The position numbers and the translations under genes were made by a program. Shown piece after piece: positions 11,601-20,229 of a stretch of DNA of 64,000 bases. The notes under the pieces were generated by a model. The model saw only the letters and a list, made by a program, of their open reading frames with translations. It searched no databases and was not told where the DNA came from. The DNA is taken from positions 2,995,445 through 3,059,444 of the forward strand of contig NC_049992.1 of assembly GCF_000003815.2 (NCBI RefSeq). Reading direction: 5' to 3'. How positions within the stretch are numbered: the stretch's first letter is position 1; every line of letters begins with the position of its first letter. Origin of the DNA: Branchiostoma floridae. Taxonomy: Eukaryota; Chordata; Leptocardii; Amphioxiformes; Branchiostomatidae.

Positions 11601-14600
11601 GTGCCTGAATGGCAGTTAAAGACTTTAATATGACATGTTTATAACGTAACCCTCTTGTGCATCGGAAATTTGGGTGTCGCATGCCGTGTTCAACACTGTC
11701 CTATGTAGAGCAAGAAATTAAGGTCAAAGAAATGAAATAAGTCACACTTAAGTGTATGATGCGCAGGTAGTTATTTTCTGCGCATCTTAGTTGACGGTGA
11801 AGCTGGCTTAATGATCTGCGTCCTCCTCCCCAGTTGATTGGCTTGCACGGGATTCGTCATGGGTTGTGGACTACACCGGCGGAGGTGTTGCCGCACAAGC
11901 CCTGGATGGGGACGATGCAACATTCTGGAACCCCCATGGTGTGGAACGGTACCTTAATAACTGGTACATTGCACTGGACCTAACAGCGCCCGCAACCCTA
12001 ACACGCATCGCAATCGACCAATACGGAGACACCCGGCATGACATTGCAGCCTTCAAGTTGCAAACATCGCAGGTAGGGAGTCCGTACGACTGGAAGGACG
12101 TCGCGTCCTTTACCAACGTGCAGGGAGGGACGGACGGGCGGCAGGAGTTCGGCGGTTTTCAGGGAACAGCGCGGTACTGGAGGTTCGTGGTCACTGAGAC
12201 CCACAAGGGCTTTCAGCCATGGCTCAGAGAACTGAACTTCTACGGAGTCCCACCAGGTAAGACAAAGTATTATTTCCTCCATGAAAATGTGTGTCTCATG
12301 ACCTATTTATTCGTGATAATCAGGGGATGGGTGGTATGTGGGTAGGTCTGAGGAAAACTAAGGTCAATGTCCACTTTCCTTGGTACTGAAACAGAACTTC
12401 CGTTTTTGATTATGCTAAAGGAAATGACTTTCACAATTTTTGCCAGGACAAAGACACATGGACAAAAATTGCTTTGATTGAATATTCTCATTAATTATGC
12501 AAATGACCTCCTAATTTTCATAGTTTCCAGCCATTTTTTAGTTATTTTGTTCACACACACATACACACACACACACCGTCCCTCGGATAGAACGTTAGAT
12601 GGAGGTCCCATGTCTGGGAAGAGCCATACCCCAAGCACGTTAAAGAACCCCCATACGTGCGATGGTGCGGTGTGAGATGGTGCAAATCCTTCCGTCTAGA
12701 ATTGGTGGTTCTCCAAAAAATCACCCGGACTCCAGGAAGAATAGTGACATATCTGTATACCAAACCAAACCAAACCACAACACACACACACACACACACA
12801 CATTCCTATCATCTCACAGAATTCAATTATAGCATTCCATCATTGATAGTGTTAATGTCTCCTCACCCATCTTGGCACATAGCTCCATCGCGAAAATCAA
12901 GCCAAGTACGTTCAACGGTCCTCTAACAAATATCTTTGGTTTCCTCTTCCCGGCAGCATCTTCCTGGTCAGCCTCCTCCCAGTATGATTCACGTCACTCA
13001 GCTGATCGCGCTGACATCAACTCTCGCGAGACTTCAGATAAAGCCGGCGCATGGGCAGCAGTAACCAACGACCAGGACCAATGGCTGATGAGGGATCTGG
13101 GTGAGGTGAAAGTCGTGACAGGCGTCATCACCAAAGGCAGGGACTACAGCCCTGATTGGCCGCATGAGCCACATGACCAATACGTCACTTCTTACGTCAT
13201 TTCATACGGCGTGGAAAACGGCGATGAGAAGTTCTACACCAATGCGAAAGACGAGATTACTGTAAGCAGTGTCTTCTACTTAATGATACATAATACATGA
13301 CTCTTTGGAAATTAAAATATGTAAATGTTTACTTGGCATTTACTTTTTGGCAAGAACATTGAAACTATCTATATCTCTGGAATATCGAAGTATATCGGGG
13401 CTAATGTTACAATCCTAGTCCTGCTACACAATATCATTGTCGGGCTACACATACTGGTACTTGGTGACTGTAGCAGGTAATGTATCATCATAGGTCTGGT
13501 GTATTTTTTACCAACATCACATGTGGACAGGAAAGTGCATCGAACGGGGTAAGTAAATGTGCAGCAGCACCACAAAATGACTGTTCCTTTCCTTATGTAA
13601 TCGATACTACCTTAACATTGATTTTATTTGGTTGGTATCAATATCTTCTCATAGTATTGTAATTTATCTTCGTATCTGTTACTTATGTTTGTATCTCTTA
13701 AAGTTTGTATCAATTATTGTCTTGAATCTTTATTTCCATTTATATATTTCTTTCACGCTTCCTTGTAAGAGCTTATTCATGTTTATTCCAAATTAAATAA
13801 AAACATTAAAAAATTTTTTCACCTTTCCCGTAGGTTTTCGCAGGGAACTCAGATCGTGATGGGGAGGTCCATCATGACTTCAGGAACTACAGCGGTCCCG
13901 ACACTCTCACGGCGCGCTTCGTCAAAATCCACCCCCGAACCTGGCATCAGCATATCTCTATGCGGGCGAAGATCATAACTTCTGGTAAGGGACAAGTCGT
14001 ACTTTTTTTTAACCTTGCTCTTTACTTTCTACTCCTATATATGCACTTTTCAAAAATTTTCCTCAGTGCTTTCTTCCATACAACGTAGAAGTTGCTTTTT
14101 GTAACCAGTAGGTTGTATAGACTGTAGTAAACACTTAGTTCCCCACTATCTCAGTATTGTAACAATACCCGGTATATCCGTAACTGTGCAATTGGTACGT
14201 CTAACCCTGTTGCGGTAGAGCTGTGTAGCAAATCTGTTTTTATATTAGCGTAAAGCATAGATCACTTGATTGACATAACAAATGGCATCATGTGGCGCAA
14301 TCGGCGACGTGTTTGACCGAGACCCCAGAGGTAATGCGTTCAAATCCGCTGATTTGTCCCGATCTTGTGCCCTTGAGAAAGGCACTTTACACGACTTTCC
14401 TCACTTCATTCTGGTAAAAAAAACAATAGTAGCTAGCTTTGGTAAGGGCTATCCATCTTGGCACATAGCTCCATCGCGAAAATCAAGCCAAGGACGTTCA
14501 ACGGTCCTCTAACAAATATCTTTGGTCTTCTCTTCCCGGCAGCATCTTCCTGGTCAGCCTCCTCCCAGTTTGATTCACGTCACTCAGCTGATCGCGCTGA

Positions 14601-16867
14601 CATCAACTCTCGCGAGACTTCAGATAAAGCCGGCGCATGGGCAGCAGTAACCAACGACCAGGACCAATGGCTGATGAGGGATCTGGGTGAGGTGAAAGCC
14701 GTGACAGGCGTCATCACCAAAGGCAGGGACTACAGCCCTGATTGGCCGCATGAGCCACATGACCAATACGTCACCTCATACGTCATTTCATACGGCGTGG
14801 AAAACGGCGATGAGAAGTTCTACACCAATGCGGAAGACAAGATTACAGTAAGCAGTGTCTTCTACTTCTGTTTAAAGCATAATGATATTATTTATTAAGA
14901 TTCACCAAAATAAAATGGCCATGACTTTTGAGTGGTAAATAGCCCTTGGGGCAGAGAGTAAGTGCTGTAAGTTTTGACCCCCTAGCGGCTTTTTTGGAAC
15001 TGCAGGCACCGATTTCCATTTAAACGTTGGACGAGAATAACTCAAGAACGTGTTGATGGATCATCATGCATTTTGGTATGTAGAGGGAATGAGTGATGAC
15101 TTACATAATGTAATACAAATTATGCACATCAATGCTAATTTTCATAATCAATGATTCATAAAAAATACAATGGAAGATATGACGGAGCAGGTGTTTCTTG
15201 GTAGAAGACGCCTTTTCAAGGCCGCCATACCGAAATGACTCTTTGTAAATTGGAATATGGAAATGTTAGCGTATTTTGCAAGAAATTAAAATTTCACGCG
15301 CACGAGAAACATCGAAGTATCTCGAGGGGTAATGTTACAACCCTAGTCCTGCTACACACGACAATTGTCGGGCTACACATACTGGTACTTGGTGACTGTA
15401 TGTAGGTAATGTACTATTGTGGGTCTGGTGTATTTTTCACCTACATCACATGTGGTATGCGACAGGAAAGTGCATCAAATGTGCTGCAGCACCACAAAAT
15501 GGTTGTTCATTTCCTTAATATGTAATTGATACTACCTTTACATTGATTTTATTTAGTTGGTATCATTTTCTTCTCATAGTATCGTAATTTATCTTCGGAT
15601 CCGTTTATGTTTGTATCTGTTACAGTTTTTGTCAGTTATTGTCTTCCATATTTATTTTCATTTATATAATCATTTCTGTTTCCGTGCATGGGTTTTTATG
15701 TATTCATGCTTATCTAAAATGCAATAAAACAAAATAAGAATCTCAAAAATTGCACACCTTTCCCACAGGTTTTCGCAGGGGACTTAAATCATGATGCACG
15801 GCACAGATGGGGTCAAGTTTTACAAGTTTAATCGGTAAAGCATTTAGTTCTAGGAGGTTAAATTGGCCAAAAGATTACGAGTAGGACAAGGGCTTTGAGC
15901 AGCCAACGTCACAAAATCGCACACCTTTCCCACAGGTTTGAAATGCAATCAAATAAAAAAATACAATCGCACATACACCTTTCCTGAAGGTTTTTGCAGG
16001 GAACTCAGATCGTGATGGGGAGGTCCACCATGACTTTAGTAACTACAGCGGTCCCGACACTCTCAGGGCGCGCTTCGTCAAAATCCATCCCCGAACCTGG
16101 CATCAGCATATCTCCATGCGGGCGAAGATCATAACTTCTGGTAAGGGACAGGTCACATTTCCAAAGCCGGGATGTTTTAAGAAACGAAAAATTAAACTGT
16201 ACATTACCTAGAAATATACACAGATCATTCTCATTAATCCTATTTTGTCATTTTGTGTATTTTGATGTCATTTATATCATCGTTTTTGCTCCCGAAAGTT
16301 GCCCGGCCGGGCCCCTCGTACCTCTATGACATAGACGTATAACGTTTTCGACACGGGCATGCATAATATGTGTTATCCATTCACAATGCAGCAAAACAAA
16401 TTAATGAAATCAATAATTTTAATGTATTTCTATTTCCCGTGTCCCCAGTCTGTCCCAGCGGTTACGTACCGTTCCGAGATGGAGACAGATGCTTCAACTT
16501 CTCCATCGGCCAGAAGAACTACACCGACGCCAGGTCGGCCTGCCAGGCTGCCGGCGGGCATCTGGCTATGCCTAAGGACCAGGCAACAAACGACTTCCTG
16601 GTCAACCAGATCCGCGGCAGGTACCCCAATGGCTCGGACGTCTGGTTCGGCCTGACAGACCAGGCAGATGAGGGAAGCTTCCTGTGGGAAGACGGGACGC
16701 CGCTCGTCGGCTGGACTGACTGGTGCACAGAACAACCTGACGACTATGAAACTGGCGAGGACTGTGTTGAGTGGTGGGATAGTTGTGACTACAAGTGGAA
16801 CGATGTTCCATGCACTGTTAGTCGGTATTACGTGTGTGAAGCCGGTGCAATTGCACCCGGTCCCTAG
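2344..16867 (+). CDS. Gene 1: secreted GON / C-type / F-type lectin / discoidin mosaic protein (17 exons)
   Basis: Proposed exons: 2344-2610, 4574-4627, 4993-5041, 5433-5680, 6092-6203, 6607-6797, 7682-7772, 8446-8626, 9375-9604, 9979-10209, 11119-11394, 11834-12256, 12957-13261, 13834-13984, 14543-14847, 15990-16140, 16449-16867. All junctions are GT-AG and phases match throughout, summing to 3684 nt (1227 aa). Domain order by residue: signal peptide 1-21, acidic linker, heptad-like 90-124, GON about 124-337, CTLD 338-474, F-type lectin 475-643, discoidin 644-784, 785-936 and 937-1088, CTLD 1089-1227. There is no protease domain, unlike the ADAMTS proteins where GON is known. It is probably a secreted multivalent lectin; ligands and role are inferred. 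The exon model was derived by eye and small alternative exons may be missed. Confidence 0.8.
2725..2880. repeat. Inverted-repeat element, family F
   Basis: The left part (GGCTCCTGTTTTTGGACG...ATCGGGCTTCC) is complementary to the right part (GAAAGCCCGAT...CAAAAACAGCCGGAACC), forming a small MITE-like hairpin in intron 1. Related fragments occur near 8130-8215 and 48735-48800. Confidence 0.55.
3656..3680 (+). promoter_or_regulatory. Palindromic E-box next to a YY1-type site
   Basis: TCACGTGA (3658-3665) is followed at once by CCAAGATGGCGGC (3668-3680), a textbook YY1 motif. This pairing is typical of TATA-less promoters and of some repeat 5' ends. It lies in gene-1 intron 1 and could mark an internal start site or enhancer; no transcript evidence is available here. 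Confidence 0.4.
3970..4178. mobile_element. MITE family E, copy 1
   Basis: Ends read GGCCTACGTCACATTTCC and, inverted, GGAAATGTaAAAGCC. The internal GC blocks CCGGGGCCCGG and CCCGGCCGGGCC are conserved. About 200 bp; other copies are near 16150, 21200 and 32475, all in introns of these lectin genes. Confidence 0.6.
4574..5041 (+). CDS. Gene 1 exons 2-3: short heptad-like segment
   Basis: Exon 4574-4627 (18 codons) encodes LDELQANLTKLQGTVAHQ; exon 4993-5041 encodes DAKIADLTARLQLLEQ. Leucines spaced by 3-4 residues suggest an amphipathic helix that could oligomerise the protein, as in collectins and other multimeric lectins. Phases are 0-0 and 0-1. The oligomerisation role is inference. Confidence 0.6.
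4819..4958 (+). repeat. (TCAC)n microsatellite
   Basis: Imperfect CACT/TCAC tandem tract in intron 2, ending about 35 bp before the exon 3 acceptor. Confidence 0.95.
5433..7772 (+). CDS. Gene 1 exons 4-7: GON domain
   Basis: Exons 5433-5680, 6092-6203, 6607-6797 and 7682-7772 (214 codons). Family signatures are visible in order: DGEYTLYP, VYCHGM, NPKEFLSLPAG, FSKLRIQFD, HAGDCYS, CAKGTFRVNLTGT, and a Cys-rich C-terminus CGGWCGHC. GON is the C-terminal domain of ADAMTS9, ADAMTS20 and nematode GON-1, where it has roles in secretion and cell migration. Here it is N-terminal and uncoupled from any protease. Conserved cysteines look complete. Confidence is high for the domain, low for its function in this context. 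Confidence 0.85.
5868..5997 (+). repeat. Retroelement ORF tail, family P copy 1
   Basis: Reads as the C-terminal scrap of a retroelement ORF (a degraded ETSDRFQ-like piece, then AWMANLHQRDYADE and a stop at 5995-5997). The same sequence with GTCTGAAACGTCTGACC recurs near 35.8 and 38.5 kb. The class (Penelope-like or another retroelement) is unresolved. Confidence 0.45.
6790..7000 (+). repeat. Tandem duplication of a splice donor region
   Basis: ATAGGAAGGTTTGTCGCCTG occurs at about 6790 (the exon 6 end plus donor) and again at about 6901. Each is followed by near-identical CCCAAgAGCATTTGACATC and ending CTACATCCTAC. The duplicate donor lies about 110 bp inside the intron. Confidence 0.75.
7060..7385 (+). 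repeat. tRNA-derived SINE, family 1, interrupted
   Basis: Head with A-box-like TGGCGTAACTG and B box GGTTTCAAATCCC (about 7065-7130). The family tail GACTTTACACGACTTTCCT is at about 7303-7321. About 150 bp between them (TTTGTTTATTCTTTATTTAACCAGG onward) looks like another repeat inserted in the middle. Confidence 0.55.
8130..8215 (+). repeat. Family F fragment
   Basis: CTCCAAACAGAGGTTAGGCT and then CAGGCTTTCTATTTTTCTTG match the fragment near 48735-48800 and one arm of the 2.7-kb element. Confidence 0.5.
8446..9604 (+). CDS. Gene 1 exons 8-9: first C-type lectin domain
   Basis: Exons 8446-8626 and 9375-9604 (137 codons), phase 1 outside and phase 2 inside. Visible CTLD hallmarks are SCP start, YSSAQEDCGRRGG helix region, FWLG, SWAPGEPDD, CAHV, NWADAHC and YRYVCE. 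The Ca2+ site-2 tripeptide is EPD rather than EPN or QPD, and the usual WND is WAD. Sugar specificity therefore cannot be read off directly and binding may be weak or altered. Confidence 0.85.
8635..8840 (+). repeat. Family B LINE-like 3' remnant
   Basis: TTTATTTGCAAATCCATGCC and TTTGACTTCTTCTTTGGACGC match the copies at 51530-51800 and, inverted, at 24590-31760. It is a degraded retroelement tail in the intron that splits the CTLD. Confidence 0.45.
9979..11394 (+). CDS. Gene 1 exons 10-11: F-type (fucolectin) domain
   Basis: Exons 9979-10209 and 11119-11394, phase 1-1. Residues include NLALGKTATQSS, AVDGS, CTHTQRDYQPWWKVDL, RGDCCGERLKDFAVRVG and LCEVEVY. The fucose-binding signature of eel agglutinin-type lectins is intact: a His in CTHT, then R-x-D-x4-R (RGDCCGER) with the Cys-Cys pair. 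Two in-frame donors exist at 11334 and 11394, 60 nt apart, the longer form adding an acidic tail. Fucose recognition is a family-based inference. Confidence 0.9.
11834..12256 (+). CDS. Gene 1 exon 12: discoidin (F5/8 type C) domain 1
   Basis: A single 423-nt phase 1-1 exon, 141 codons. F5/8C features: ALDGDDATFW, NWYIALDL, LTRIAIDQYGD, FKLQTSQVGSPYDW, ARYWRFVVTET and LRELNFYG. The usual closing pair of cysteines is not evident. Discoidin domains bind glycans or membranes. Its sequence is distant from the next two discoidin domains, so it is an older module. Confidence 0.85.
12540..12802. repeat. SINE-core-like fragment flanked by CA repeats
   Basis: CCCTCGGATAGAACGTTAGA, CCCATGTCTGGGAAGAG and AGCACGTTAAAGAACCC form a core seen in many invertebrate SINEs. 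It is bracketed by short (CA)n tracts at 12548-12576 and 12778-12802. Confidence 0.5.
12957..13984 (+). CDS. Gene 1 exons 13-14: discoidin domain 2 (duplicate copy A)
   Basis: Exons 12957-13261 and 13834-13984 (phase 1-0, 0-1; 152 codons). Features: SSWSASSQYDSRHSADRADI, GAWAAVTNDQDQWLMRDLGE, VITKGRDY, VISYGVENG, FAGNSDRDG and ARFVKIHPRTWHQHISMR. Typical F5/8C beta-sandwich motifs are present. As a phase-1-flanked pair it can be duplicated without a frame change, and it was (see copy B). Confidence 0.9.
14284..14425 (+). repeat. tRNA-derived SINE, family 1
   Basis: GTGGCGCAATCGG (A-box region), GCGTTCAAATCCGC (B box) and the tail AAAGGCACTTTACACGACTT. It is in the same family as the minus-strand copy at 19215-19415. 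It lies in the intron between the duplicated discoidin modules. Confidence 0.7.
14543..16140 (+). CDS. Gene 1 exons 15-16: discoidin domain 3 (duplicate copy B)
   Basis: Exons 14543-14847 and 15990-16140, the same lengths and phases as copy A (305 and 151 nt). Amino-acid changes relative to copy A are few (for example Y to F, V to A, NAKDEIT to NAEDKIT, R to S, T to R). The second exon uses acceptor CTGAAG, weaker than the CCCACAG in the vestigial copy upstream. Both copies appear intact and in frame. Confidence 0.88.
14920..15230 (+). repeat. Dispersed repeat family A, copy 1
   Basis: Shares CCCCCTAGCGGC, TGGAACTGCAGG, GAGAATAACTCAAGAA and AATTATGCA with loci at 22330-22745, 52925-53560 and 57438-57945. 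Absent from copy A of the duplicated intron, so it was inserted after the discoidin duplication or lost from copy A. Confidence 0.65.
15757..15800 (+). pseudogene. Vestigial copy of the discoidin second exon start
   Basis: CACCTTTCCCACAG followed by GTTTTCGCAGGGGACTTAAA mirrors the start of exon 14 (GTTTTCGCAGGGAACTCAGA) and then degenerates. A second stray acceptor copy (CACCTTTCCCACAGGTTTGA) lies at about 15923. Using either would soon meet a stop. Confidence 0.7.
16146..16340. mobile_element. MITE family E, copy 2
   Basis: GGTCACATTTCCAAAGCCGG begins it, with AACGAAAAATTAAA inside and CCCGAAAGTTGCCCGGCCGG near the right end, matching the 32.5-kb copy. The outer right end is degraded. Confidence 0.55.
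16449..16867 (+). CDS. Gene 1 exon 17: C-terminal C-type lectin domain (QPD type)
   Basis: A single terminal exon. Motifs: CPSGYVPFRDGDRCF, ARSACQAAGGHLA, DVWFGLTD, GWTDWCTEQPDDYE, EDCVEW, YKWNDVPC and RYYVCEAG, then a short tail to TAG. Both Ca2+/sugar elements are present: QPD (galactose-type in characterised CTLDs) and WND. It closely resembles the C-terminal CTLD of gene 2, which is split by an intron. Confidence 0.92.
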
Positions 16868-17189
16868 GCAGACACACGCCGTGTAAAGTGAGTGTAATGT
16901 TCCAAACCGAAAGAGGTTTAGCACGACTTACAAGAAATTCGAGAGTGGTTCCAGCATGCATTGTTGGTGTGGAGGCGTTTGTTTAATTATGTGGTAGTCA
17001 TTCTACTTGTCTATCCATCCCAGTACATGTGGGACTTAGTCGTATGTACTATTACTAGCGATCCGAGAGATGTATTCAGAGTTGTTCAAAACATGATTTA
17101 CACGATCTATTATCACATGAAAGTGTCAGTCTGACAAAAAAACTCCGTTATAACTCTCAAATGCGAATCAAAATACCATTTTAATTGTA

Positions 17190-17595
17190 TCCACTTAACG
17201 TATTCTTGATGTATCCGATCTATCAAACAAGTGACGATATGCAAACAAATAAGTAAAGAGAGAAGACAGAAATGCTGCAAGTTTGAAAGGAAAGGGATGT
17301 TTGAACTTAGTAACAGAAAGAATGATGATGAATATGATGAATATGATGATGATAACAGTTACTAACAGAAAAGACAAACATCTATGTAGAGAAAATTTGT
17401 GTGTAAAAATTGTTACTTTGTAGCTGTCCTTATTAAACCTACAAGCAAGTAATGCCGAAGTGAGTTTTCATTATTATAATCAGTTGTAGTATTCGTGTAC
17501 TACTATATATTATACTCGTAAAGCCACAGCCAATAGATTTTATGGATGACATAATCTGCAGACTCCACACTTTAATGAGGGAGAAAAAATCAAGA
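17190..17595 (+). repeat. Shared 3' flank, unit 1 copy
   Basis: GAGAGAAGACAGAAA, AAGTTTGAAAGG, GACAAACATCTATGTAGAGA, GAGTTTTCATTATTATAATC, CGTGTACTACTATAT and GATTTTATGGATGACAT recur in order near 39840-40000 (partly) and 61900-62200. This marks the 3' end of a repeated gene unit. Confidence 0.8.
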
Positions 17596-17735
17596 TTGGT
17601 AAATTGGAGGAGACGCAGAGGGAGGCCATGCACCAGGTGGAGAGACAACCTGCAGAAACACCTAGGCCCCACCTGGCCACAGACTGCAAGATGCAGAAGA
17701 GTCTGGAGCAGTTCAAGGGAGGGGTTCCTCAGAGA
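17590..17735 (+). pseudogene. Non-LTR retrotransposon C-terminal remnant (RTE-like)
   Basis: Encodes RRRRGRPCTRWRDNLQKHLG and then a TW...R.VW pattern, the C-terminal signature RGRP.tRW.D.l...lG..W seen after the reverse transcriptase of RTE-like LINEs. Truncated, with no reverse transcriptase attached. Confidence 0.6.
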
Positions 17736-17737
17736 TA

Positions 17738-17977
17738 GTGACAAACCCCACTAGAGGACACCCACTCCGCTTCAACACACTCTCTTGCCGGACTGAAGCA
17801 TACAGAACCAGTTATATTCCAACAACAGTAAGTGACTGGAACAAGTTACCACCACACATTGTTACAGCTCCATCACTTGCTAGTTTCAAGTTTTTTTCGG
17901 TTTTGTTTGCTGCACCTTGCACTTCACTTTTTTCTCGTCATCACGCCACCGGCCGCACGGACCTGCACCTCCCCTGA
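17738..17977 (+). pseudogene. Non-LTR retrotransposon C-terminal remnant (CR1/L2-like)
   Basis: The open frame contains RGHPLRFNTLSCRTEAYRTS, YIPTTVSDWNKLPPHIV and APSLASFK. This is the R..TYR.SF.P.T...WN.LP..IV...SL..FK pattern at the end of CR1/L2/Jockey-type LINE proteins. A fragment only. Confidence 0.6.
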
Positions 17978-18029
17978 GTGAGATGCCCTCAAAGAGGGTG
18001 ACACTACACACGACCCTAGTTGTCATGAT

Positions 18030-18929
18030 TAAACAACGCCCGATGCACGTTTCCTCCAACCCTCCATTTGAGAACACCTATCAGTGAGTTTTCGTTTGAA
18101 AATAATTGAGTTTTCTTTTATAAATAACTTAGTCTTCGAGCTCTAAACATCTGCATGGTAGCCAACGAAAAATTGTTCTGGCCTAAAACGACCTGCTTTG
18201 GACGGTTTGTCGCTCCGTCTTCTGTGACCGGGTCAGAATAACAAACAAGTCACTTAATCAAACCAAAGTGAGTGTAACTATATGTCAAATAAATCTTGAG
18301 CCCAAACGTTCACTTTTACCACATGTTTTTTTTTTTTCTAGGAAGTGATAAGGACTAACGGAGTTGTCAGCATGATGTTAGTTTTGGATGGAGAGAAAAG
18401 TCAACGCAGCAACAGCAGCCTGCAGACAGACTTGACAAGCAGCCCTGACACTGTCAGCATCTTGATTTGACATTCACGATTGCTCATTTAGGGTGTGTGT
18501 CTGTGTGTGTGTGTGTGTGTATGGGTCAAAGTGTGTGTGTGCGTCTCTGTGTGTGTTTGTGTGTGTGTGCGTGTGTGTGTGTGATAGTGTGTGCGTGTAT
18601 GCGTCTGTGTGTCTGTGTGTGAGTATGTGTGTGTGTGTGTGTGTTTTCACGGTGTGTCTGTGTGTGTGTGTGTGTTTTCACGGTGTGTCTGTGTGGGTGT
18701 GTGTATGTGTGTGTTTGTATATGTGTGTGTGTGTGTGTGTGTGCGTGTGTGGGTGTGTGTCCCTGTGCACAAGCGCGTATTAATGTGCATTGGACAGCAT
18801 GTATGTACACATTTGTGGGTGCGCATACAAGTGCGAGTGCGTGTTCATCAATGCAGGAACAGGGGGTGTGTGTGTTTTTACTCTATGTATAACAATCTAA
18901 CCGCCGATACAGCAACCAGACCGGCTTTA
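18030..18929 (+). repeat. Gene-2 5' flank, paralogous copy 2
   Basis: Counterpart of 1361-2130 (landmarks listed there), including a longer TG tract at 18494-18760 and CCGCCGATACAGCAACCAGA just before the gap. By analogy with unit 1, the gene-2 promoter and signal-peptide exon should lie about 150-250 bp further on, that is, in the unsequenced gap. Confidence 0.82.
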
Positions 18930-19029
18930 NNNNNNNNNNNNNNNNNNNNNNNNNNNNNNNNNNNNNNNNNNNNNNNNNNNNNNNNNNNNNNNNNNNNNNN
19001 NNNNNNNNNNNNNNNNNNNNNNNNNNNNN
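18930..19029. other. Assembly gap (100 N)
   Basis: Exactly 100 N, the usual placeholder for unknown length. It interrupts the duplicated 5' flank at the point where the gene-2 first exon is expected. Protein translations running through it are meaningless. Confidence 0.99.
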
Positions 19030-19214
19030 CCTCTCGTCCACCGGCGCACTAGTCCTACAGGGGCAACTGTATGCAACGTGTAAGACGGCCCCAGCAGATG
19101 CAGGTTTGTTGTTTGGAGTTTCCGTCTCCTAGGAGGACTTCCGACCAAGGATGCAAGGGGTTCCTCCTACCCCTGACTCATGTGTCATGGCGGGTGCGTC
19201 ATGCCCGAACATGC

Positions 19215-19415
19215 CCCTATGGCCTGTCACCACCACAAAGGCCTGTCACTGCCACTAGCCGCAGCTATGTACTCATTTACACCTGAGTTAGGTGAGGAAA
19301 GTCGTGTAAAGTGCCTTTCCCAAGGGCACAAGATCGGTGACACGGTAAGCGGATTTGAACCCGGGACCTCTCGGGCCTGAGACCAACGCGCTCCCGATCG
19401 TGCCACGCGGTCCCA
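19215..19415 (-). repeat. tRNA-derived SINE, family 1
   Basis: On the minus strand: GGGACCGCGTGGCACGATCG, B box GGGTTCAAATCCGC, then CTTGTGCCCTTGGGAAAGGC and ACACGACTTTCCTCACC. The best preserved member of this family in the window. Confidence 0.75.
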
Positions 19416-20229
19416 CAAGATTGGTAGATTACGTCATGAGAAACAAACTGTTCTCCACCTCAACGAATTGTATCACCGTAATTTTTTATAGGGTCACTTG
19501 GTCTTTATCCGCTATCCAACCCACCGTGTTTTTAAAAAGATGTGACGTCATTACTGGGTCAAAGTTTGTTGGTATTGTCCTCGCCCCGACTTATGTCGGT
19601 CACTCAGATGCAGCGCTTGGGTCGGAAGACGGAGTGATTCGCTCGGAAAATCCGGTGTCAGTTCTTATGGTGACGATGTTTATTTCTCAAAACGAACAAG
19701 TTCACTAGAACACAAGGGATTGAGTTACTACAGTCTTGTCCTCCATATCCAGCCCTAGTGCCCGTCACCGCAAAATGAATGAATAAATAAAGACCTTTGC
19801 ACATTTTGGCCACACCGGGCTAAGTACAGGTCACAACAAGACATGTTGAAAAGATACAGTTCACAGATACAAAAGGAGACTATTGCTGGATAAATTCAAC
19901 TTCTCGCTTTTCTGTTATAGTGGAGATTAAAGAGCAGATATGTTTTATGATCGATGGTTTGTCTAGTTGCATTAGGAATATGAATATTTCAACAGAACTT
20001 TGGTGTAGGAAATAAGGAAATTGGTTTTGTATAACAGTTCATAAAAAACATCGATAAAGCATGAGCCTCGTCTCGGAAATGGTAATGTAGCGCTTGCACT
20101 GATATAAAAAAACAGTTACTAGTAATACTTATTCTGATCTCACCAGTGGCAACAATTTTCAGTTTCGAGGTAATGTTAAAGATGTTAAGATAAACAATTT
20201 TCAACTTTATGCTTTTTTTTATTTAACAG
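19416..20229. other. Non-coding stretch before the first visible gene-2 exon
   Basis: No signal-peptide exon or lectin module is recognisable. The short frame at 19355-19708 overlaps repeat sequence and lacks domain character. Treated as intron of gene 2. Confidence 0.5.

Larger units (their letters stand above)
12865..16150 (+). repeat. Tandem duplication of a two-exon discoidin module
   Basis: Copy A spans about 12865-14000 and copy B about 14450-16150, including matching upstream sequence (CATCTTGGCACATAGCTCCA) and intron landmarks (CCTAGTCCTGCTACACA, GGGCTACACATACTGGTACT). The 305-nt exon differs at about 7 sites and the 151-nt exon at about 7; the introns carry many more differences and indels. 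Copy B has gained a family A insertion and a vestigial exon. Confidence 0.9.

Noticed and set aside
16430-16924. 164-codon minus-strand frame opposite the gene-1 C-terminal CTLD
   Set aside because: Antisense shadow of a GC-rich coding exon; the sense strand carries the complete CTLD.
18493-19148. Repeat-coded frames, some running through N
   Set aside because: Dinucleotide repeat plus assembly gap; no biological meaning.
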